Source: Drosophila pseudoobscura (taxonomy: Eukaryota; Arthropoda; Insecta; Diptera; Drosophilidae). From it: a DNA stretch of 64,000 nt. Of this stretch, positions 11,401-24,349 are shown piece by piece. The position numbers were made by a program, and so were the translations under genes. Location of the stretch: positions 29,472,001 to 29,536,000 of the forward strand of contig NC_046681.1 in the NCBI RefSeq assembly GCF_009870125.1. Reading direction: 5' to 3'. Within the stretch, counting starts at the first letter, position 1; each line of letters begins with the position of its first letter. Under the pieces are notes generated by a model. The model was given only the letters and a program-made list of their open reading frames with translations, was not told the DNA's origin and made no database searches.

Positions 11401-14400
11401 ATGTGGCTGTGGCTGTGGCACGTGTGCTCGTGCTCTTCTCTGTGCAGGTATGCGTGTCTGGGTCTTGGCTCGTCGCATACATTATGCATTATGCACATTA
11501 GCGTACATTATGAACATGTTCTGTGACCCTTTCAAACGAACAGCACCGTGAGAACATGGAAACATGAAAAATCAGTGGCCCCAACAACTGGACGCCACCG
11601 GGCGACACTCCGTGACCTGATTGGCAAGCAGCCAAAAAAAAGAAGGACTGCAGATGATTTTGGCGCTACTGAAATTAGTCGCCGCTGCCTCACCCACTCT
11701 TGCCACACATTTAAGCAAGTTAGTGGCTGGAAAACGGAGTAAATCATTTAAGAATCTGTCCCTGCAACGCGTGTCAGAAATGCACCGCAGGATTTTGGGA
11801 GCTTCAATTATACTTGGGGATATGTCGGAGGTAATCTATTCCTATTCCCCTCCATGGAATCGCTCTTCTAATACGTGTGTACACCTCTCTCTCTCTCTCT
11901 GCCCCACCCTCGACGATCCTTGTTGAGCTGCAATTATCCCTTATTAAGAGGGAAGCCCGCCCCCGCCTGCCAGTGGGAGCTGTCGTCAGTTGAAATGCCA
12001 CTTAAATGCATTTAAATGCGGACCACCATTAAGCCCTCCCCCCGTCCCGCGTCCCCCGTGCCAGCCCCAACCTCAAACTATTGTGTGGCCATAATTATCG
12101 CACTGGCAATGGCTCCGATCCACCTCGAATCGATGGTGGAAAATGCGGACAGAAAAAGTCGCGCACAACAATGAATGTTAATTGCAATGGAGAATGAGAG
12201 GCAGAGTCTCTCTGTCACAGCCTTTTGGCTGGAATTTACGCGCTCGAATTATGTTTAATAAATGTATTACAATAACAGCAACATTTCGCCATTAAGTGAA
12301 GCCGCAAACTGTTAGTGGGCGAGCAATGGTAGCCGAGGGTTTTCCCATGTGCGGTTCGGAGCAATAAAAAGATCAGCCACTGTCACAGTCCCCATCCCCG
12401 TCCCGGCTTAAACAGAGGGAAAGCCAATGCACGAGCCAACACGAGAAGTCATCAACAGCAAATGGAAATGGAATATTTTTTAATGAAGCATTGTCATATA
12501 AATTATCCCTGTCGGTCTCCCCGGAGACAAAGGAGACAAGTCCGAAAGCGGATTAAAGGTTTTAATCCATAAATTACAGTGAACTGTTAATTGGGATTTT
12601 AAATGGAGTTACTTATGCCTTAGTTGCCCGATTAAGTGGCGGCAATTCGCTGATGAGAAACTGATGAAAGAGATACACCCATCCCCTCTATGGCCTCTGC
12701 ATAGATATTTTCCTGATTAAAATCTGATTGAAAACAAAGGAGTTTTTTTTTCTAGAAAATACATTGGATGGAAAAAGTGCCACGTAATCTCCGAATCAAC
12801 GTTTATTGACCGAAATTAGTTTATTTAAAAAAAAAGCATATATAAAAAGATATATTTTCAATGTTCTATTGTCCTGTAACTGTAATCAGATTTCATTAAT
12901 TCCCTGCATTGCATCGAGGGCTTTCGTTTCAGTCGCTCATTCGATGGTCGAGTACTTTTCCGCATTAATGGAATTAAAACCTATGCGAAAGAGGCAAAAA
13001 CTGAATGTCAATTATCCGAACAAGGCTAGCTGAAACCACCAAAACGGTGAAGCGATCCATAAAAAGTGCGGATTATATGTACAGTCAGTGTCACAATTGT
13101 AGGACTGCTGCAGCTATGGTCAAGAGGAATATTGCCTCTAAGCAGGGATCTTCGCGATGTACTACACTGTACTTCCGACTGGGTGCTAACCTCACCTTAA
13201 CCCCGGCCTGATGAGTGCTCAATTGGGTGCATTCAGTCGGGGAATCCAATCAATCGGATTCCGATTCCGATTCCGATTCAGGGCTGGCCCTGGAAGTGGC
13301 AGTGGCAGTGGCACTCATTAAGTTGACTTTAAGCCGCGACGCGCTTTGGCCGCGTTAATCCTCCTGTTCAACTTTCATTACATTTACGCCTATCTGCATA
13401 ATTGAAATGAATGTTTCCAGCGATAGGTTTTTGTTTGCCATTTAAAATGCCGATAAAAAGTGCACAGATATATGTATATTTTTATATAAAATAGCAGTAC
13501 AAATGTGCAATGACATATGAAAAACATATCATTAATTTTAAATAACCAAATTAAACAATTAATTGCCAAAGACGTGGCCGCCCCAACGCCCCAATGGCCG
13601 AACCCAAACAAAAGTCCGCGACAGCAAATTTAATTTCACATTTCAATGGATCCTGATCTCCACAATAATCCCAATGCCAATCCCGAACCGAGCTCAAACT
13701 CGCGACCATCATAAGTAATTAAAAATTAAATAACTATCGGCCAGGCCGGGTCCAGGCCGGGACATGACAGCACAGGACGGGACAGTACTCTACAGGCAAT
13801 GGGCCATCGTGGAACAAAGGAATTATATTTGCCGGGGAGCACAGAACATACGAAGCCTCGGATACCTTATAGCATTATGGCATGGGATTTGAGACGTGAT
13901 TATTTAAGAGAAAAGGCACTTTTTATAGGGATATTAAACATGGGCTCAATACACTCAAATGTGGGGCAGCAGCAGGCTTCATGTTGAAACCGAAACACCC
14001 CCTGGAAGGCAGCGTATGATAATACACAAATTACGCATACGCCACGTGCAACGAAAGCAAAAGTGGGAAAAAGCGGACAAAACAGAAAAACCAAACAAAC
14101 GGCAAAACAAAATGAAATGTAGAGGGGAAAAAAATAAATACGGAATTCTGTCGACAGGCAGACAAACAAATGAAATTCATTAACATCCTTCTAATTACAC
14201 CAGACAATGACAGCCAACGGACAGTCGAACGGACAGTGGACAGTGTCGTGTGAATAGGAGGAGACCTTTGTATCTGCGTGTGCATTTTGCATACAAATTG
14301 CCAAATTAATGAGCCCCCAATGAGCGCCAGACCGCAGTAAATAAAAGCAAAACACACATTTTTGAGCTCTCTTTTTGTGGGGAACAAATTAATAACTGAT

Positions 14401-14989
14401 TGCGGTGGAAAGTTGAAGGCTAAGCTAATATTTGGAGGCCTCCAGCTTAGAGGTAACTGCGGGTGAAGGTTAATTGGCATCGGAATAGAGTGGAATGAAA
14501 TATCATTCAAGGAAAGGTCAAATATATTACAGGCATTTCGTAGTTTAGCCCGAATGGAAGGGTAATTGGGTTTAAAGGTTAATCGAGTACACACTGTAGC
14601 TGTATCGCTAGAACTGTGCCCATTCAAGTCCATCTTGAATCCGAATCAGTTGGCTAGAAAAACCCATCAGCTTGCGGCACCAAAAACCTTGTAATTACGA
14701 GCCATTTTTGGCATATCTTTGATTTGGTCAGCAGGCAGGAGCACGGACGGACAGATGGCAGACATGTTTGGTGCACCACATGCACATTCAGCAGCTCCAT
14801 AAAGCCACACAGAGCCAGGAGTCAGCATTCAGCCAGTCTGTTGGGCTGAAATCCTAGTTGAACTTAAAATTTCACATTTCCTTCCGCACATGCTCTCGAA
14901 ATGCTTGCGGGAAGCAGCCCATGGAAACGCATCAGCAGGAAAAGCGATGTACGAGCAGGAGCTGCACACACACTCACACACACATCCAC

Positions 14990-15050
14990 AGATACATCTA
15001 GAGATGCAGATCCAGATACAGAAACAGATACAGCTACAGATACAGATACT
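14990..15050. repeat. (ACAGAT)n hexamer array
   Basis: Degenerate tandem hexamers ACAGAT/CCAGAT/ACAGCT run through this interval. It is a simple repeat. Confidence 0.6.
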
Positions 15051-17899
15051 GCGGGAGAGGCAGTAGAAGCTGCTGTAGAAGCTTAAGTTAACAACTTATG
15101 CCGTCTGAAGAGCTGAGGCTAAACTGCAGCCTTGGAGCCAGCCGGGCCTTCAGAGAGGATTCAGATGAAAGACAGATCCCAGGGAGCGGGAGCGAGAGCG
15201 GGACCGAGCCCAGAGAATGCATTTAGGAAGGAAATTAGTAAGTAAGTGTCATAATTTGTCTGGCACCAAGAAGGGACTTTGTCCATGAGGATTATGAAGA
15301 CATTACGGACACATATGCCTGCCGTTGACTTGGAACTTTCTCCTCTTTATGTTTGTGTGTGTGTGTGTCCCTATTCTATTGTAAATGGAAATGGAAATGA
15401 ATGGATAGGACCCAGAGCCACCTTGGACATTGTCATTCGACGAGAGCTAATCAAAATGCAAATTTCAATTTGTCCAACTTAAACGAAGAAGGAGACATTT
15501 TGGTAGGACGTGGGTGAATGGGGTGGGGGAATGCCTGAACAATGCTTATAATAACGAAATCCCAATTGCAGAAAATCTTTGACTTTTTACCTTCGAAATG
15601 GAAACCCAGGCAGAGCCCAGGACACCCTCCCAAGGGGGAAGCGACAAATGGCCCAATAGCTTGGATGCTAACTGGTTGTTGCTGTCAACACATACATATA
15701 CTCCTCTGCACAGGGAAGAGTGAAGGGAGAGGGAGGGGCAGAGAGATGCTCAGAGGTAGATATCGTCTAAGAGTCCGACACAAAAGACGAGTCTCTGGCA
15801 CGCCGTAATCCTTTTCAATGTTAACTTCCGTTGTGGCCACATTGCCCTTGGCAAATTACTTGTATCCTTTTCTTCCCCCCTTTCCCCTTCCCATTCCTGC
15901 CCTCCTTCTATGTACAAAATACTCGCATATATATATTTATTTCCTGATTTTCCTTTTTCCTTAGGTTTTCCTTATTTTTGCCGCAACTTTTGATAACGTC
16001 AACAGAATTGAACATAGCCGCAAACCAGAAACAGAAAAAGTAAAAGCAACACAATTTTCCTTTCCTCTTTGCTTTGCTTTCCTTTTGGCATATTTTCTTC
16101 GGGTTTGAATTTTCATTTGGGGTTTTTTCACTTGTTTTTTCCTCCACTGAGCCGCTCTCTGTCTTGGCTTTACATATTTTCCTAAGTATATTTTGTATAT
16201 ACGTATATTTTGTGGCGCTCCTCTTCTGTGCGCGCGGTAAAATCCCTTTGTGTCGTCGACGAGTTTGTCAATTTGTGGCAAATGCAGCAAACATCATCTA
16301 ATTGACGTTGAAACTACCGACTGCCGCCTGCCACAATGTGCCACAAAAGACTCGCCTCTTCCTGCTCTGGTGGCTGCCATCGATGCTGGGCCTGACATCT
16401 GTCCACGTGTCTTTCTCTCAAATCTCACCGCTTTTTATAACAAAGAGTCACGAGAAAACACAGCGGGGCAGGGCATGGACCATGGACCATGGACCATAGA
16501 GTATATAAGGTTTGGGAAAGTTATGCATTAGATCTAAGGGATGGAAGTATTGAAGGGATCCTTCCTGGAACTGAATGAAATGGCACTTCAGGCACTATAT
16601 ATATAAATCTTTTCTATATCCTTCCAAAATGTTTTGCTCACATGATAATTTCATGGATAAACCTGGGATGTTCTCTTCAAGAACCTCCAGAAAATCATTA
16701 TAAAGTCGAATCAAATCTGTAGGGTATTCCAATATATGTTTCTCCATAATTCCAACTCCTTAATGGTCTTCTTTGTCGAACTTCCCCCTCGAACCCCACC
16801 TCACACACACACACGCTCACACACGTATGTACAAACGTACGCCATACCCTGCCCTGCCTTAATCTGGTCCCGCAGTGGCACGTCAACGCTGACAGCTGTG
16901 TGATTGGTCCAAGGGGATATAGCCGAACGACTAATTCCTGCCTGCCTGATATCGTATCCGTATCCCCCACCTGACTGACTGCCTGATATCCCGTATCCCG
17001 CCTCCTGGCTGCCTGGCTGCCTGGCATCCACGATATGCCTCCCCCCTGCTGCTCCCTGCTGGGGCCTGTTGGGGCTGCCTGTCGTTGTCAGTTGGTTAAT
17101 GTTGCTTTTGCATAATGATATTAATTGAGTGATGGATGGGACATGAAATGATATCAATACCAGCTTGCCCAAGCAAACAGGTGGAGAAGCACTGAAGTTA
17201 GGGCTGAAGGCTGAAGGGTAAGCAGATGTGCACTCTAAAATCTCCACTTTTTAGCATTTCACTTAGTAAAGACTATAGATACCGAACCGCAAGGCAATGG
17301 CTAATCAGTAACTATGATAAAGCAGTGCATTATGCCAGAGGAGCAGTGCAGCCACTAAGCTGTCGCCAGTTGCAACAAGTCTATCATTCAAAAATCAAAT
17401 GTACTGTGCGGGAGTTGGAGTGTGTGTGTGTGTGTGTCTGCGTAGGTGTGCGTGAAGCAACTTTCGGCACCTTCAAAAGTTTTAGACTCCTGGCAGCGCT
17501 GTTTTGAGACGAGAAAGCGCCGAGGAGCAGCGCGAACAGTCGCTGAAGTGTAACAAAGCAGCACAAGAAAGGGATCTGTTGCGATGCCGATTACTAACGA
17601 AGCCACAACGAACAGCAGGTGCACTTTGCCTTAGAGGAGAACAAAAATTTGATTTTTGGCTGCCTATGGATAATTGTTTTTTATTGCTGCAAAAGAAACA
17701 AAAAGTTTATTCATGTAAATAGATACAAAGAATATATGCAGGCCTCACCTGATATTTACTGCCCTTGAACCAGAGCCCTTGTGAGGAAAGAGACAAAAGA
17801 TCAGCAGCAGCAAAAACAAAGTCGAAGAAGCCAAGCAGCATCTCAGCAGCGAAACTGCAGCTTTGAGCAAAGAGCTTAAAGCGCAAGCCTCTCTGTTCT

Positions 17900-18464
17900 C
17901 ACAGCTTTTTGTCGCTCTCTGCTGCTGTTCTTATTCTTTTCGAGAATGCACCAGCAATCACCAACTGTGATCTGCGCTGTTCTCCTTCCTCTTTCTCTCG
18001 TTCTCTTCTGTTCAGCCTCGGCGGATCGTCGCGTGATTCGTAACAAGTAAAGTGGTTGTTGTTTTTTTCGGTTTGTGCGACATGCAGTGACATGTCCGTG
18101 CAGTGTAAATGATGCAAGTGTCAGTGTCCGGCAATTGGTTATTTATAATACATTATGTAAATCGTTTCCACGTGCATTTCCGTAATTGCCTCCAATCAAA
18201 CTGTGAAACGAAGCAACTCTCTGGCGCGCTCTACGTTTTGTTTGTATTTTATTGCTGGAAGTGGCGTTGGTTTGCCGCCGCGGCGTTTCATTACTTTCAC
18301 CGTTGTTTTTGGCCTTATTGCGAATTGTTTACGCTGCTCGCGTTTTGCTCGGTTGCGGCTCGACGCGTTTCGCCTTCCTCTCGGCCGCCATCTCCTCTGT
18401 TTTGCCAGCTATCCTATCTGCCTGCTGCTCCTCTGCGCCGCAAAGGTGTATCGTCATAAGGTGA
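17900..18464 (+). promoter_or_regulatory. Candidate promoter and non-coding first exon
   Basis: From about 17.9 kb base composition changes to the mix usual for fly 5' leaders, and the stretch ends at CGTCATAAG|GTGAGC (donor after about 18460), a strong donor. The frame ending at that donor has no upstream ATG after its last stop, so any exon would be untranslated or start elsewhere. A + strand gene with a long first intron is possible, but its coding exons are not identified here. Confidence 0.25.
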
Positions 18465-19226
18465 GCCATTCAAAGCACTCTTCATATTAATAGCTCAGTA
18501 TTTCAATTAACGTGGTTTTCCGTATGCGATCGTGCCAGCTAAGATCCACAATTCGGGAGTGCAAATTCCCCACCTCACCCTTTATGGATTTACCTTTCTC
18601 TCAGGATTTTCGCCTCCCTGCTTGCGGCCCTCTACGCGGCTCCGCTCTGCGGCCTCCCCTGTGCCTTTGGCTCGACTGCTTCTCTGCTTTCTTGTCGCTT
18701 TTTGCGTTTTCATCATCATCAACGGCGGCAGCAACAACAACAACAGTGGGTAGCAAAAGTTTTCGACCGAAATAAAACTTTTTTTGCACATGCCAATGGA
18801 GGCGAAAAAGGGTTCCACATGCGTGCAGGTGCACCCATCTACATCTACATCTATGTGTGTGTGTGTGCTGCTGCTGGTGTTGGTGTTGGTGAGAGTGTAA
18901 GTTTGGTTTAAGTTTTTAGCATAGAGGGGCAGAGGAGAGGGGCAGCTAGTAACGGTAAAGGTAAAATCGGAATGGCAAAAACTTGCACAAAAGACCAAGC
19001 CGCGCAAGCAGCGCAAGCAGCAGTCAGACAGCAAAGCAGTCCCGAGGTGCGTGCCAGGCACACCTTGAGCACAATTTTGCGCCTCGCCCGCAACCAGACA
19101 TTGGTTAACAAACTTTTCAACTACCTGTGCACACACACACAAACACACACACACACTGCCGGAACCACATATCCTCAGCTGCACTGAAAGAAAAACAAAG
19201 GGGATACATAGAAGAAATTGAAAATT

Positions 19227-19382
19227 ATGGCCTGGTTTTTCAAATACAAAATTAAAATTGTACAATTACAAGGTAATGCTGCCCCCGTGACCTTCTCGGC
19301 TCTCGTGACCACCTATGCCGCTGCTCCAGCGTACACCACCTTTGCTGTTCCAGTCATCGTTGGAGCCATCGGAACAATATGA
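19227..19382 (+). pseudogene. Cuticle-protein-like C-terminal fragment
   Basis: A 51-codon frame opens with ATG and, after about 17 unrelated residues, becomes Ala/Val/Thr/Tyr-rich with APVTFSALVTTYAAAPAYTT-type sequence. This resembles the AAP and TTYA repeats of insect structural cuticle proteins. AATAAA follows at 19389-19394, seven bases past the TGA. There is no signal peptide and no upstream cuticle domain, so it looks like the last exon of a lost or moved gene. A short functional peptide cannot be excluded. The family assignment rests on composition. Confidence 0.4.
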
Positions 19383-19929
19383 CAACTAAATAAAGCTCCC
19401 AATCAAGCAAAACCAATTCCCGAAAAAAGTTGTGGAGACATGGAAATGTATTATAAATCTACAAATATGCTTGAAATATTCCTTAGAGTGTTGCCCCAGT
19501 TCTTTTGAATTTTTGTTCCCAGTGTAGCTCTGTTCTTGCTAGCCCACATGCGTATCTTGAGAAATTATTATAACACGCCACGTTGGCAACCTTTTCATAT
19601 GCCACCAACTTTAGACAGCGTCTAGGAGGGGGCAGGGGCAGGGGCAGTGGCCGGGGCAGGTGTGGGTAGTGGAGGGGAATACCAAGTCTTGTGTAGATAT
19701 AAAATTATGCGCGTTTATTCGTAAATTAAGTGTGCGCTGGCTCTGTTGCTCTTTGAAAGTTTCGAAAGCAAATCGCTGGCCAACTTGGCAGCGGAAAGCA
19801 ACCCAAAGGAAGCCCAAAGGAAAGGCATTTCCATGGGGCGCCGTGGCGGGACGGGTGTGCTGCACGTGACTTGGAAATACCTTTCAGTCGGTGTTTATTA
19901 AAAATGCACAAGCACTAAGTGGTCATGTC

Positions 19930-19937
19930 TATCGATA
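19930..19937. promoter_or_regulatory. DRE-like TATCGATA without an identified gene
   Basis: A perfect DRE octamer with no convincing gene within 2 kb on either strand. It could mark an unrecognised promoter, or a BEAF-type boundary because it includes CGATA. It could also be chance. Confidence 0.3.
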
Positions 19938-22076
19938 GCCGCCGCCGAAGCCGTATTAAATTTCTCTAACAAGGTTTTTAAAAATACATTTCATGTAGGC
20001 GCTGGCACTCCCAAGCTCCCTCTACCGCCATACTCTTCAGATCTGCCTATAAAGCAGATGATGGGCGAGCAGCTGTCGCTTGGTGGGTGTTGAAGTGCCA
20101 CAAAATGGGGCAGCAGTAACTGGGAGAAATGTAATTTCATCAAATCAAGCATAAGGACGCCTTAATGTCTCTTGAGATTTGAGTCCCAAAGGAAAGACAG
20201 GCAAAGATCTAAAAAACAGAAGGACAAACATCAAATTATCCCTTCAGGAGGCCGAAAATCATTCAGAATATAACGAGATTTAATTAATAGAACTTCTAGA
20301 ATACTTTACAGTCCGTAGAACTTTGAATGGTATTCCCGGACTAACACAATGATTTCTTCCAGCTCCAACGATTAAATCTGTATTTAATGCAGTTCTGATG
20401 AATCCCTACCTCTCCTGTTTACTGGAAAACATTGAATATCCAGGGATCCTGATCTATCTATCCTTCGATATAATCTGTTAGCTGTGGCTATCCATATTCA
20501 CAGGTATTATCGTTACAAGATTCGACTGAGTCTTCGCTGCTAATAGATAATTGCACAAATTTGATTAGTTATAGAACTCACACTTCCCAAAAGGCTTGCT
20601 CTTCAGTTTCGTTCCAATTAAGAGACGCATTTCATACTCCACAGCTCCTCCTCCACCAATTGAATGATCAATTTTCGGTATTTAGCGCCATGTAATCGAT
20701 ATCATCAAAACTTTGCCCAAGATTTAAGCCCAAAGCCCCATCCCATCCACACGCCACACTCCACAGCCGATAAGTGCATCGGAAACATTCACATTAGAGG
20801 GAGAAAGAGGGAGAGAGAGAGGGGTGAAGGGAAGCCAAATGGGGCAGACACCGCAAGGGGAGGTACACAGGCGACAGCACAGGAGGAGCAACGTGGAGGA
20901 GCTCCCGGGCACCTGGTCTATGGGAAATTCAGCTGCAGATGCCAGCCAAGCGGAGGAGCGGCCACCCCACATCGGTTGGTCCACATTATTGCCAGGTGGA
21001 AACTCTAGGAGCGGCAGGCAGGAGGCAGCATCAGTGGCAGTGGCAGTGGCAGTGGCAGCCAAACAAGTAGCTAAAGCATCAGGAGCGCCGGAGGAGTGGA
21101 GGGTGGAGTGGAGAGGAGTGCAGGGAGAGCCGGGGGAGGGGCTGAACGCTTTGAAGCGCGCTAAAAATTTTCAGATTTTCAGAACATAACATTTTACGGT
21201 TTCACGGTTCATTGCCACATGCAGGAAAAGTGAAAGATACATCGCCATACACACACACACACAGGCACACAACCCACACAGGCACACACACACACACACA
21301 CACATGTAGGTGCTGCAGCTTTCTCTCCATATGAAAGCGATACCTCTCCCGTTTAGACGCTTGAAAACCGTTTGAAGAGCTCCCCACAGAGCCAGGGGAT
21401 ATGTGGAGAGGGGAGTGGGGAGCGACAGAGGAGGTATTCGATAACTTTTGGGTTTTCCGTTGATTTTGTTTTTGTTAAGCTTCAGCAAAATATTTTAAGC
21501 AGTTTAGAAAGTGCTCATGTATATCACAAGAGCTCACATATCACACACACACACACAGACACACAGGCACACATAGACACACAGATACAGGCACTGGGAA
21601 GGGGAGTGTCAGGGGGAGAAATTCTAGCCCTATATCGATGCAACTTTTGCTTTTGTTTGGTGTTTTTACACCCGGTAGTGGGCAGTCGGTAGTCGGCTTA
21701 ATGGCCTGTTGTGGTTTGGCCAAAAGGGTCGTCGAACCCATAGTATATTCCGAATCAACAGTTATCGAGCCAAACACCTACAAATATTTGATTTTCTTCC
21801 TTGTTTTCTTGCATTTCACAATTAACAAACCTTAAATCCTGCTCCTGCTAGAGGGTATCCTTTGGACTGTACAGAATCCCCTCCCGTATCCCCCTCACAT
21901 GTCCCTTTTTTCCCGTCTGTCGCTATGGATTTTTGAGCCCCGCGGCTCGTCGGTGACGTTAAGCCTTTTGATTTTGGCTCTAAGCATATCGGATTTTCGA
22001 ATTTTAATTCATTTAAAACGTGAACAGAGTTTTATGAAAACCAATTTTTATGGTCTCCCCCTGGCACTCCCTCTCG

Positions 22077-22097
22077 CCCCCCCCCCCCCCCCCCCCC
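22077..22097. repeat. C homopolymer (21 bases)
   Basis: An uninterrupted C tract. Such tracts are prone to length error in sequencing and can form G-quadruplex or i-motif structures. Confidence 0.9.
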
Positions 22098-24044
22098 TCG
22101 TTCGATGGCGCTGCAAAATATGTTGTGTGTCGCGGCTTTTGTGTGGTTTCTTGCCTGATGGAATTTTCCCGCGCTGATGAATCGAATTGATTTGAATTCA
22201 ATTTGCGCTCTTAATGGGTCATTAATAAAATATCTAAATTTAATTGTTGGCATTACGGACATTCGCTGGTTTTTCATTAATTAATTATCGGCTCCGTATG
22301 GGAAGAGGTTAAATGGAGAGGAGGAACATCCTTGCAGAGGGAGATTTTCCACTAAAAGTCTTAGAATATTAGATACTTCATTGAAGGAAGAGGTATATGG
22401 TATCTAAATTATACGTTTAATATACAAAAATAGATATTCCTGCACTCCCACTCGTACTCTTCATACTGAGGCAACGATTATCGCATTGGATGGCATTCTA
22501 AAGCACAGTTATTCACCCTCTTTCAAGGGATACGTTGCCCCATCTAGAGATGGCTCCCAATCTCTGACCCTGGCATCACACTCTCCGCCTTCTATAGGTA
22601 TGCGGGTATGTGGCTCTCTCCTTTATTGAATGACTTATGACCTTAGATAACTGTCAGTATCTCTTAGGACATAACTCTGTGGTCAGTGTCCGCCCACCCA
22701 CAGTCTCGTAGGACCCATCCTCGCAGGATCAACAGCCTCCACTATATTGATAATTTATGTTTATTGCTTATGCAAAGCGCCGAGTCCAATAAGCGCAAAA
22801 TCAAACAAATTGCTGGGAAATTTCCACTTGGCAACGGACCAGGAGGATGTGCCACCCAGTGCCGTGACCCCTCCCCCCCTGCAAGTGTCTATCGGGGCGG
22901 GGGCTTGGGCCATGGCTAATGGCATCTGGCAGCTGGCTCGTTGATAAGTCCCGACATACCGATAAAAGCAGGCGGGAAATTAGCAAACAAAATGCGTAGC
23001 TATGGCTTCCTTCCTTCCTGCATTTATTGTTTTTCATTTTGGGGTTTCGGGGGTTTCGGGGTTTTCCACGCAAAAGGTGAAAATTGTGTGCGAAAAAATT
23101 GTACGTGCGTGAAAATGGATGAATGAGGATGGGCCGCAAAGTGTAATTGTCCGGCGGGTCCGGGAAGGGGCCTACAAGATGGAGATCCTACCTTCCAGAG
23201 AGATTGAAGCCGTTCCGAGCGGCTGTCAGGTGTGTCCGCCAAAGATATGACCCCCCCGTCTGTATGATTTAATGTTAATCACTTCCATGCGGCAGCAGCA
23301 TCCGTGGGGCAGAGGGGCGCTTCTTGGGGGATAAGCATATTGAAAATACAAGCTCGTAAATTAAATTTTACACCAGCGAACCGCAATGAATAGCAAGGAC
23401 TGGGCTCCTGGCCGGACAATGGCCAAATGATGCCGCCACTTGGAGGACCCTTCCCGTCCTCTCGTTCCTGTTCCAGAAACCTCATGCCCATAAATTTTTA
23501 CTAAGCACACGCAGTGCTCTCTCTTCTCTGGAACTGGACCGGTGCTGGCTCTGTTTTGGCCTCTTCCGTTCTGGCCTGGCCTGGCCTGGCCTGGTCATCC
23601 ATTCCCAGAGATGTGTCTACGTCTGCTGTCCGTTTCTCTGCCTTCGCACTCGCCTTCCCCTGCTTTTTTATCGTTTAATTAAAATTCGCAACACGTAAAT
23701 CCATTTGAGCCGCTGCTGCAATCTTTACTTTAACCTTAAGGCGGTTCCCAAGTCCCAGTCCCGAGTCCCAGTCCCACTCCCAGTCCATCTCTCACTGTAC
23801 TGCTGTGTGTGTGTGTGTGTGTGTGGTAAATCCTATTTTTCTATTTTGTTGCCCCATAAAACCACTTTACACAATTTTCGTCTTTTGTTTTTCGATTTTC
23901 TTCATGTTCTTTCTGCAGCAGTTTCATTCTTTCTTCGCTCTCCGCTCTTCCCTTTGTACACTTTATTGGGTTTTTGGGTTCGATTAGCTACGAAGGTCCT
24001 TTTAATTCCCTAAAATCCTTTTCTCAACCACTAAATTTGAGTAT

Positions 24045-24345
24045 CGGTCTTTGGAATATCTCCAAACACAAACAGTTTTTATTTCGTCCTTTTTGGTGAA
24101 TTTTTGTTAAAATCTTGGTCTTGGTGACTTCTTGCTTGTCTCCCTTGACCTTGTTCTGGGTTTTCTCATCTTCAGAGGTAGGCTCTACCACGCGAACCTC
24201 CTCTGAAGGCTCCTGAATCTCGTAGGGCTCCTCTTCTTTGTGAGGAACCTCCTCCACGGTGACTGTAGTCTCGGATACCCTGGGCACCCTTCTTGGGCTA
24301 AGATCTTCCGCCCTAGGCTGGATTGCCAGGCTAGAGCCCTCTTTT
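24045..24345 (-). pseudogene. PEVK/titin-like coding fragment
   Basis: On the minus strand one frame stays open from a TAG near 24347 to a TGA at about 24024. It is strongly protein-like between about 24310 and 24090: charged and Pro/Glu/Val/Lys-rich, for example VSETTVTVEEVPHKEEEPYE and KGDKQEVTKTKILTKIHQK. This composition and the alternating Val/Thr/Lys pattern resemble PEVK-type segments of giant muscle proteins such as Sallimus (fly titin). There is no initiating ATG (the first in-frame start-like codon is GTG), no clear splice donor at the 3' side and no neighbouring exon. It is best read as a displaced exon fragment. The family call is inference. Confidence 0.4.
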
Positions 24346-24349
24346 TGAG

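Larger units (their letters stand above)
7966..19226. other. Long intergenic region, no gene supported
   Basis: No frame here has convincing protein composition. Longer ones (14031-14633 minus, 18582-19265 minus) are judged chance. It contains CAG-rich minisatellite DNA, CA and CT microsatellites, a hexamer (ACAGAT) array at 14990-15050, and a candidate non-coding exon near 18 kb described separately. Confidence 0.5.
19383..24020. other. Intergenic DNA, no gene supported
   Basis: It contains a solitary DRE at 19930, CA/CT microsatellites (21248-21304, 21541-21575), a 21-base C run (22077-22097) and (GT)n (about 23803-23825). Small open frames overlap on both strands and look like noise. Confidence 0.5.

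Noticed and set aside
14031..14633. 200-codon minus-strand frame with ATG
   Set aside because: Its composition is Phe/Leu/Ser/Cys-rich and irregular with no recognisable motif, and it has no promoter or poly(A) context.
18109..18459. 116-codon + frame with two Met codons
   Set aside because: Its Trp/Phe/Cys-rich composition is unlike a known protein. The segment is better explained as a non-coding leader.
18582..19265. 227-codon minus-strand frame
   Set aside because: It translates CA microsatellite and CAA/CAT repeats (Cys-Val and Met/Leu runs), so it is not a credible protein.
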